Source: JACZXQ01 sp036986155 (GTDB taxonomy: Bacteria > Gemmatimonadota > Gemmatimonadetes > Longimicrobiales > Gaopeijiaceae). Taken from it: a DNA stretch of 10,030 nt. Shown here piece after piece: positions 1 through 5,398 of this stretch (its first letter is position 1; the number at the start of each line of letters is the position of its first letter). A program made the position numbers and the translations under genes. The stretch spans positions 1-10,030 of the forward strand of contig BTRA01000107.1 in assembly GCA_036986155.1 (NCBI GenBank). Reading direction: 5' to 3'. The notes beneath the pieces were generated by a model. It was not told the DNA's origin. It was given only the letters and a program-made list of their open reading frames with translations, and did no database searches.

Positions 1-1529
1 GTGCCTCGCCCTCCCTGCTTCAAGCTCGCGAGCAGACGAGGCGAGGTGTGCCGGAAGACCGGCAGCAATCCGAACGAGAGGACCGCCAACCCGGTGATGC
101 CGACCGTAAAGCCGAGTACGCCGGCATCCATACGGACTCCGTCCATCCGGGGCAGGTTGTCGGGCGCCACACTCAAGAGCGCGGGCACTCCAACCCATGC
201 GAGCGTCAGCCCAGCCAGGCCGCCAAGCACCGCGAGTACGGCTCCCTCGGCAAGAAAGTGTCTAACCAGAGCGGCCCGGGTCGCCCCCAAAGCCGAGCGG
301 ACGGCGATCTCCCGCTGGCGGGCCTCCGCCCGTACCAGGAAGAGGTTGGCAACGTTCGCGCAAGCGATCAGTAACACGAATCCGACGGTGCCGAGCAGAA
401 TCCAAAGTGGACGCTGGAGATTGCCCACGACCCGCTCTTTGTAGAAGAGGAGGAGGGGAGCGTACTTACCCTCATCGAGAAACTGTACGAAGCTGGACCC
501 GTCCTGGGTCGCCTGGGCAGCGGAGTCGTCCCGCAACCGTCGGACGACCTGGACAAGTCGACTCCGTACCTCATCCAGTTCCGCCCCCTTCCTGAGGCGT
601 CCAATGGCTTGGAACCCGAACGAGCCGGGGTTCGCGGTGGCGGGGTCGATCGCCAGGGGCATCCAAAGCCGAGTGTCCTCGCGGGGGAATCCGAAACCCT
701 CGGGCATGACGCCAACGATCTCGCGCGTCACGCCGTCGACTTGGAGCGTGCGCCCAAGAACGTCACGAGACCCCGAGTACCGGGCCTGCCAAACGGCGTA
801 GCTGATGACGACGACCTGCGGTCCTTCAGGTAGGTCCTCCTCCTCCGTGAAGTTGCGTCCCAGCAGCGGCGAGACACCGAGCGTGGGGAAGAGCGTCCGA
901 CTTGTGAAGCTGGCATCGATACGCTCCGGACTCCCGTCGCCGGTGACGTTCACCGCCGTCCTGTTCAGAAGGGCCAGTTCCTCGAAGACCTGGGCTTCCC
1001 TGTACTGGACGTAAATACCCGGCGACAGGCTGAAGGCGTCGTAGCCGAGCCCCGGCGCCGTGCTCCTCACCGCCACCAGCTGGTCCGGGTTCTCGAACGG
1101 CAAGGGCCGCAAGAGCACACCGTTCACCACGCTGAAGATGGCCGTGTTCGCCCCGATCCCGAGCGCCAGAGTGAACGCCGCGACGACCGTGAATCCCGGA
1201 GTCCGGACCAATGCCCGGATCGCGTACCGAAGGTCCCGTATCACCTGACTCAACATGCCATCCCCTCTTCCCCTCGCTCGAAACGCGTCGGACACCTCTC
1301 TCGGAGGAGCCCACGAATGCCGCATTTCTCCGTCACGGAGCGTCGTGAACACGACGCTCATGGATTCGCTCCAGTACCATCGCCGGGCCGATCCTTCCCC
1401 GGCGTCCACCCTCCTCCGGAACTCCTCCCGGAGGTCACCCAGAATGCTGCGCCCCGCGATGCTGCCCGGGAGCACGCTTCCGAGCAGCCACTCAGCGAGC
1501 CTCGGAGGCTCGGTTCGCTCCCTCGTCAT
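1..1529 (-). CDS. ADOP-type ABC transporter permease (MacB/FtsX family), 3' part cut by window edge
   Basis: An inner-membrane permease of the FtsX/MacB superfamily. The visible 509 residues read without a stop from ATG 1529 to the left edge; family members run to about 800-900 residues, so roughly the C-terminal third is missing. Residues 10-65 form the N-terminal extension typical of ADOP permeases (GDLREEFRRR, then ARRWYWSE). The MacB-like core starts near residue 92 (MLSQVIRDLRYAIRAL). A first membrane segment spans about 112-140 (LALGIGANTAIFSVVNGVLL), a periplasmic domain 141-370, then the FtsX domain with membrane segments near 376-398 and 425-455. The conserved cytoplasmic EIAVRSALGATR lies at 407-418. 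The start overlaps the padR stop as ATGA, with GAGAGGG four bases upstream, so the two are translationally coupled. ADOP permeases usually have no ATPase gene beside them; their substrate is unknown. An internal ATG at 1256 would drop the extension and is less likely. Confidence 0.9.
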   Translation of the reverse strand, partial: MTRERTEPPRLAEWLLGSVLPGSIAGRSILGDLREEFRRRVDAGEGSARRWYWSESMSVVFTTLRDGEMRHSWAPPREVSDAFRARGRGDGMLSQVIRDLRYAIRALVRTPGFTVVAAFTLALGIGANTAIFSVVNGVLLRPLPFENPDQLVAVRSTAPGLGYDAFSLSPGIYVQYREAQVFEELALLNRTAVNVTGDGSPERIDASFTSRTLFPTLGVSPLLGRNFTEEEDLPEGPQVVVISYAVWQARYSGSRDVLGRTLQVDGVTREIVGVMPEGFGFPREDTRLWMPLAIDPATANPGSFGFQAIGRLRKGAELDEVRSRLVQVVRRLRDDSAAQATQDGSSFVQFLDEGKYAPLLLFYKERVVGNLQRPLWILLGTVGFVLLIACANVANLFLVRAEARQREIAVRSALGATRAALVRHFLAEGAVLAVLGGLAGLTLAWVGVPALLSVAPDNLPRMDGVRMDAGVLGFTVGITGLAVLSFGLLPVFRHTSPRLLASLKQGGRG

Positions 1530-1864
1530 CCGGCCCTCTCGCCAAAGACCCGATCGAGGCCGGCCCACAGATTGGTCAGAGCCTGCCGTGAGGTCCTTAG
1601 CGCTTCGAGCCCGGCTTCCGTAACCTGGAAGCATCGGCGTGGATGGCCGCCCCGGTCGGACGTCGCCGCCTCGACCTTCCAGCGCAGGAAGCCCTTGCCC
1701 TCGAGTCGGTCGAGCGATGAGTAGAGGGCCCCTCGCGAGACGCGCCGGCCCGCCTTGCCCTCCAGTTCGCGGCTGATGCTGGGCCCGTGTGCAGTGTCGT
1801 CGAGCTGCAGCACTGCCAATAGCACCATCTGCTCGAACTCGCCCAGGAATCCCTGTCGGCCCAT
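1526..1864 (-). CDS. PadR-family winged-helix transcriptional regulator
   Basis: A 112-residue DNA-binding protein of the short PadR type, usually a dimeric repressor of its own operon. The N-terminal half is the winged helix-turn-helix: LGEFEQMVLLAVLQL opens the domain, and SRGALYSSLDRLEGKGFL (about residues 43-60) is the recognition helix and the start of the wing. The wing ends with RRCFQVTEAGLEAL near 80-93, followed by a single dimerisation helix. The GGGAGG at 1869-1874 lies four bases before the ATG and supports this start. The stop codon overlaps the start of the ADOP permease, a very common pairing in Acidobacteriota and Gemmatimonadota, so it probably controls that permease. The inducer cannot be read from the sequence. 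Confidence 0.92.
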   Translation of the reverse strand: MGRQGFLGEFEQMVLLAVLQLDDTAHGPSISRELEGKAGRRVSRGALYSSLDRLEGKGFLRWKVEAATSDRGGHPRRCFQVTEAGLEALRTSRQALTNLWAGLDRVFGERAG

Positions 1865-1885
1865 ACGACCTCCCTAAGTCTGGCT

Positions 1886-1915
1886 TGTAGACGTTGTTGG
1901 GAATGTAGACGGTTG
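1886..1915. repeat. Two direct TGTAGAC repeats upstream of padR, candidate operator
   Basis: TGTAGACGTTG (1886-1896) and TGTAGACGGTTG (1904-1915) are near-identical copies 18 bases apart. One copy overlaps the candidate -10 element and the other lies just past the predicted transcription start. That is where an autorepressor such as PadR would bind. Known PadR sites are often inverted repeats (ATGT/ACAT type), so direct repeats would be atypical. The link to PadR is inferred from position only. Confidence 0.4.
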
Positions 1916-1930
1916 CCTGTGCGCGATCAA
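1902..1930 (-). promoter_or_regulatory. Candidate sigma70-type promoter for padR-ADOP
   Basis: On the minus strand TTGATC (1930-1925, 4 of 6 matches to TTGACA) is followed after exactly 17 bases by TACATT (1907-1902, 4 of 6 matches to TATAAT). The predicted transcript would start near 1895, about 30 bases before the padR ATG. This is a consensus match by eye and is plausible rather than proven. Confidence 0.4.
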
Positions 1931-2013
1931 GAGGACCGCGCGCCGCGGCTTCCGGCATCGGTTGCGCACGAGCCTCGCGTGGGGCCATGCTTTCTTGAGC
2001 ACTCCGTCCCACC

Positions 2014-2019
2014 GAGAGG
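2014..2019 (+). promoter_or_regulatory. Ribosome binding site choosing the start of the Rieske-ThDP gene
   Basis: GAGAGG lies five bases before ATG 2025. The upstream in-frame TTG at 1962 would add 21 residues that do not resemble a Rieske N terminus, so 2025 is preferred. Confidence 0.6.
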
Positions 2020-2024
2020 CATGC

Positions 2025-3998
2025 ATGCCCAACAGCAAGTCACCCGCCCGAACTTGGCTCAAGGTTCTGGACCCTGGCGAGTTGCCCGAGGGTCGGGTCA
2101 CCTCCGTGACGTGTGCACACACGACCGTCTGCATGACCCACTTCCAGGGTCGATACGGCGCGATGGACAACCGATGTCCCCATCAGGGAGGGCCACTCGG
2201 CGAGGGTTCAATAGAGAATGGCCTGCTCAGGTGTCCCTGGCACGGCTGGGACTTCGACCCCCTGACCGGCACGCCTCCCGGAGGATACGACGACGGGGTC
2301 CGAACCTACCCGGTCGAGCAGCGTGAAGACGGGATCTACGTGGGCTTCGAGCCCGAGCCGGAGCGTGCGCGAACGGTTTCGGACGTCATGGCCGAGACGA
2401 TGGTGGCGTGGGGTGTCAAGCACGTGTGGGGCATGGTGGGACACTCCAACCTCGGCCTCGCCGATGCCTTCAGGCTCCAGGAAGAGGCCGGTGCCTTGAA
2501 GTACTACGGAATCAGGCACGAAGGCGCCGCGTCGTTCGCCGCCTCCGCCTACGGAAAGCTCACTGGGCGCCCGGCGGCCTGCTTTTCCATCGCCGGACCT
2601 GGGGCGACGAACCTGCTCACCGGGCTCTGGGACGCCAACGTGGACCGCGCGCCGGTCCTCGCGCTTACGGGCCAAGTGGACACTCAAGTGCTAGGGCCGG
2701 GTGCCTTTCAGGAGATCGACCTTACAGCAGCCTACGGGAAGGTCGCACAGTGGAGTCAGCCCGTGCTGCACTCGTCCAGGCACGCCGAGTTGATGAACCT
2801 GGCCTGCAAGACGGCCATCCTGAACCGGGGCGTATCGCACCTCATATTCCCGGACGAAGTGCAGACGCTGCCGGCGGCCGGCAAGAAGGCCGGCGGGCCC
2901 GGGGGGCGGATCACCCCCCGAACGATCGCACCTCCCCGGGAGTCGCTCGACGAAGCCGTGGGGCTGCTCGCCTCGTCCAAGCGGCCCGTCATCATCGTGG
3001 GCCATGGCGCCCGTTTCCATATGGAAGCGATCACCAGGCTGGCGGCGAACCTTAGCTGCCCGGTGGTCACCACCTTCAAGGGGAAGGGCCTCATCTCGGA
3101 CGATCACCCATTGGGGTGCGGCGTCCTCGGACGAAGCGGAACCCCGGTGGCGAGCTGGTTCATGAACGAATCGGACTGCCTCCTGGTGTTGGGCTCCAGC
3201 TTCAGCAATCACACGGGGATCACGCCCAAGAAGCCTACCATCCAAGTCGATTTCGACCCGATCACGCTCGGCAAGACCTTCCCGGTCGACGTGTTGGTGT
3301 GGGGCGAGATCGGGGTCACGGTCGAGGCTCTGGGCCGAGCTCTCGAAGGCCGGACCGACACATACGACCAGCGAGAGGAGATCGCCGAGCGGTGGTCCAT
3401 TTGGCGGGAGGAGAAGCGGCGCAGGCTCGCAGATGATGACGGAAGGGGGATCAGCTCCTCGGTGGTCTTCGACGCAATGAATCGGACCGTGCCGGACGAC
3501 GCGATCCTCGCGGTGGACGTGGGCAACAACACCTACTCGTTCGGCCGATACTTCGAGTGCCGGAGACACGCCGTGTTGATGTCGGGGTATCTCGGCTCGA
3601 TCGGATTCGGACTGCCCGCGGCGCTGGGCGCATGGGCCGCAACCCAGGAGGATGACCCGCGTTTCGCCGGACGGGCCGTGGTCGCCGTGTCGGGCGATGG
3701 GGGATTCGGACAGTACATGGCCGAATTCACGACGGCGGTCAAGTACGATATGGACATCACCCACGTTCTCCTGAACAACTCGGAGTTGGGAAAAATCTCC
3801 AAGGAGCAGCGCTCCGCCAACTGGGACGTCTGGCAGACCTCACTGCGCAACCCGGACTTTGCCGGCTTCGCTCGAAACTGCGGCGGATTGGGCATCCGGG
3901 TCGAGGATTCCACCGCCGTTGAGGGCGCGCTCCGAGATGCTCTTGCCCACGGGGGGCCCGCGCTGGTAGAGATCATCACCGACCCCCTGCTGGTGTGA
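2025..3998 (+). CDS. Rieske [2Fe-2S] domain fused to a PoxB-like thiamine-diphosphate enzyme
   Basis: A 657-residue two-part enzyme, apparently soluble: no signal peptide or membrane segment is seen. Residues 10-108 are a ferredoxin-type Rieske domain with ligands C51, H53, C70 and H73 (C-X-H, 16 residues, C-X2-H) in CPHQGG and CPWHGW. Residues 115-657 are a full ThDP enzyme. The pyrimidine-binding domain has the catalytic-type glutamate E166 (GIRHEGAA). The central domain spans about 300-440. The pyrophosphate domain carries the Mg-ThDP motif from GDG 557-559 to NN 584-585. Compared from memory, several stretches follow E. coli pyruvate oxidase PoxB (GHSNLGLADAF, AILNRGVSHLIFPDEV, GPGAFQE, LLNNSELG), which points to keto-acid decarboxylation or oxidation, probably with FAD in the central domain. 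The protein ends just after VEIITDPLLV and lacks PoxB's C-terminal membrane-binding tail. The fused cluster might accept the electrons instead (inference). The substrate is unknown; a carboligase or decarboxylase cannot be excluded. The carbamate kinase gene follows after 39 bp. Confidence 0.9.
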   Translation: MPNSKSPARTWLKVLDPGELPEGRVTSVTCAHTTVCMTHFQGRYGAMDNRCPHQGGPLGEGSIENGLLRCPWHGWDFDPLTGTPPGGYDDGVRTYPVEQREDGIYVGFEPEPERARTVSDVMAETMVAWGVKHVWGMVGHSNLGLADAFRLQEEAGALKYYGIRHEGAASFAASAYGKLTGRPAACFSIAGPGATNLLTGLWDANVDRAPVLALTGQVDTQVLGPGAFQEIDLTAAYGKVAQWSQPVLHSSRHAELMNLACKTAILNRGVSHLIFPDEVQTLPAAGKKAGGPGGRITPRTIAPPRESLDEAVGLLASSKRPVIIVGHGARFHMEAITRLAANLSCPVVTTFKGKGLISDDHPLGCGVLGRSGTPVASWFMNESDCLLVLGSSFSNHTGITPKKPTIQVDFDPITLGKTFPVDVLVWGEIGVTVEALGRALEGRTDTYDQREEIAERWSIWREEKRRRLADDDGRGISSSVVFDAMNRTVPDDAILAVDVGNNTYSFGRYFECRRHAVLMSGYLGSIGFGLPAALGAWAATQEDDPRFAGRAVVAVSGDGGFGQYMAEFTTAVKYDMDITHVLLNNSELGKISKEQRSANWDVWQTSLRNPDFAGFARNCGGLGIRVEDSTAVEGALRDALAHGGPALVEIITDPLLV

Positions 3999-4037
3999 GC
4001 AGCATGCACCCGGGCCAGGGCCCCTGAGGATCCCAAG

Positions 4038-4949
4038 ATGAGAATCGTCATGGCTCTGGGCGGAAACGCCCTCCTCAGGAGAGGGGAGGAGCCCACGGCA
4101 GCGGTACAACGGGAGCACATTCAACGCGCGGCCAGAGCCGTCGCGGAGGTGGCACGGCAGCACACGGTGGTCGTGACCCATGGCAATGGTCCACAGGTCG
4201 GCCTTCTGGCGGCGAGAGAAATCGAGCGACGGAAGGCATATACATATCCACTCGATGTACTCGGCGCCGAGTCGATGGGAATGATCGGTTATTTGATCGA
4301 GCAAGCGCTCACCAACGAGCTCCCCGGCCAGCCGATCGCGACACTCCTGACGCAGGTTGAAGTCCACTCCGACGACCCCGCCTTCGACAACCCCACCAAG
4401 CCGATCGGGCCCGTACTCACGAAGGGCGAAGCAGAGCAGTTGTCGAATCGCCATGGCTGGTCGGTCGCCCCCGAAGGGAAACACTACCGGCGGGTCGTGG
4501 CATCCCCCCATCCCTTGCGGGTGCTCCAGTCGGCAACCATCAAGTCGCTCGTGGACGACGGAGTCCTAGTCATCTGCGGTGGTGGTGGTGGCATTCCGGT
4601 GGTTTCCGACAAGCACGGCACCATCTCGGGGGTGGAGGCCGTGATCGACAAGGATCGGACAGCCGAGCTGTTGGCCCGGTCACTCGGTGCCGACGCCCTC
4701 CTGCTGCTGACCGATGTTGCGGCCGTCCAGGCCCGATGGGGATCGCCGGATGCGGAATCGATCAGAATGGCCAGCCCCTCCCGCCTAAGAGGAATGGACT
4801 TTGCTGCGGGCTCCATGGGCCCAAAGGTAGATGCCGCCTGCCGCTTCGTGGAATCCGGCCTCGGGTTCGCCGGGATCGGCGCCATCGAGGATGCGGCGGC
4901 GATTCTGCTGGGTGATTCCGGTACGATCGTTCGAAGCGGAGAGGCGTGA
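4038..4949 (+). CDS. arcC: Carbamate kinase
   Basis: A 303-residue cytoplasmic amino-acid-kinase-fold enzyme of normal length for carbamate kinase (carbamoyl phosphate + ADP to ATP + carbamate, EC 2.7.2.2). Family motifs appear in order: ALGGNALLRRG at 6-16, THGNGPQVGLL at 47-57, DVLGAESMGMIGYLIEQAL at 73-91, KPIGP at 121-125, the glycine-rich CGGGGGIPVV at 180-189, GVEAVIDKDRTAELLA at 198-213, LLLTDV at 222-227 and GSMGPKVDAA at 258-267. GAGG at 4026-4029, eight bases before the ATG, supports the start. It lies 39 bp after the Rieske-ThDP gene on the same strand, so the two probably share a transcript. The usual partners (arginine deiminase, ornithine carbamoyltransferase, or allantoin/oxamate catabolic genes) are absent from the window, so its physiological source of carbamoyl phosphate is unclear. 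It may act on a different acyl phosphate, but the sequence gives no direct sign of that. Confidence 0.92.
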   Translation: MRIVMALGGNALLRRGEEPTAAVQREHIQRAARAVAEVARQHTVVVTHGNGPQVGLLAAREIERRKAYTYPLDVLGAESMGMIGYLIEQALTNELPGQPIATLLTQVEVHSDDPAFDNPTKPIGPVLTKGEAEQLSNRHGWSVAPEGKHYRRVVASPHPLRVLQSATIKSLVDDGVLVICGGGGGIPVVSDKHGTISGVEAVIDKDRTAELLARSLGADALLLLTDVAAVQARWGSPDAESIRMASPSRLRGMDFAAGSMGPKVDAACRFVESGLGFAGIGAIEDAAAILLGDSGTIVRSGEA

Positions 4950-4959
4950 AGCCTCGCTT
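4934..4959 (+). terminator. Weak hairpin at the arcC stop codon, possible terminator
   Basis: GAGGC (4941-4945) pairs with GCCTC (4951-4955) around the loop GTGAA, which contains most of the stop codon. After a three-base bulge, AAGC (4934-4937) pairs with GCTT (4956-4959). No T-run follows. A rho-independent role is uncertain. Confidence 0.25.
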
Positions 4960-5398
4960 CCGGTCGACCGCGAACGAGATCTCGAGCCCCAGCCCATAGC
5001 TCCGTCGCGATCGCGCGCCATATTCGCGCCCCGCTGGGGCGCATCTCCCGACCACACCCTCCGCCGACACCCCACAGCTATTCCGCCAGGCGACGAGCAT
5101 GATCAGAATCGTCCTTGGGCGATCCGTCGACGCTGCGATCGCCATCGTCCCTAGCAGAGACGCCGGAGTCCATGGGGCGGCCGGGCATTTCAGCCGGCGG
5201 GCGGACCGACCAGGGGGTTGCGATGCATGGCGCATAACACCATCCTTCCAAAGTGAAATGCCGCATAGATATGCCGCGTGTGGTAGTACTCCGAAGCGAC
5301 AAACGGGTCGGTCTGGACGTAGTAGTGCCCGGGCGGCGCACCCATCACCCTCCACCTCCCCGCCAGACCCGTATTACCCTCAACGTACGGAGCAAACC
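4950..5398. other. Gene-free stretch between arcC and susC
   Basis: About 450 bases with no convincing gene. An open frame in phase with susC extends back to 5099, but it has no Shine-Dalgarno sequence or signal peptide and is arginine-, serine- and proline-rich, so it is not part of the protein. Small inverted repeats are present: the palindromes CGGTCGACCG (4961-4970) and CGCGATCGCG (5006-5015), and a perfect 7-bp stem with a 3-base loop (GCGCCCC at 5026-5032, GGGGCGC at 5036-5042). The last could end the arcC transcript, but no T-run follows. The susC promoter must lie here; I see no clear -35/-10 pair. A minus-strand open frame at 5190-5420 is discussed under findings. Confidence 0.6.
5389..5392 (+). 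promoter_or_regulatory. Ribosome binding site choosing the susC start
   Basis: GGAG lies six bases before ATG 5399, which opens directly into a signal peptide. It rules out the longer in-frame start at 5099. Confidence 0.7.

Noticed and set aside
826..1314. 162-residue minus-strand open frame
   Set aside because: It lies in another frame of the ADOP permease, whose own frame has clear FtsX/MacB motifs; its Gly/Arg-rich composition is typical of a shadow.
2691..3764. 357-residue minus-strand open frame opposite the ThDP gene
   Set aside because: It is rich in Arg, Asp, His, Pro and Gly with no recognisable motif, and lies fully antisense to a gene with intact catalytic motifs; a GC-rich shadow.
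4578..4592. Short GGT tandem repeat inside arcC
   Set aside because: It encodes the glycine run of the family motif CGGGGGIPVV, so protein conservation explains it.
5218..5272. Possible promoter elements upstream of susC (TTGCGA, TAGATA)
   Set aside because: No pair has acceptable spacing and matches; the combinations tried give 11- or 14-base spacers.
4762..5355. 197-residue minus-strand open frame across the arcC end and the gap
   Set aside because: It runs antisense through conserved carbamate kinase codons, has no Shine-Dalgarno sequence that I see, and shows no recognisable domain.
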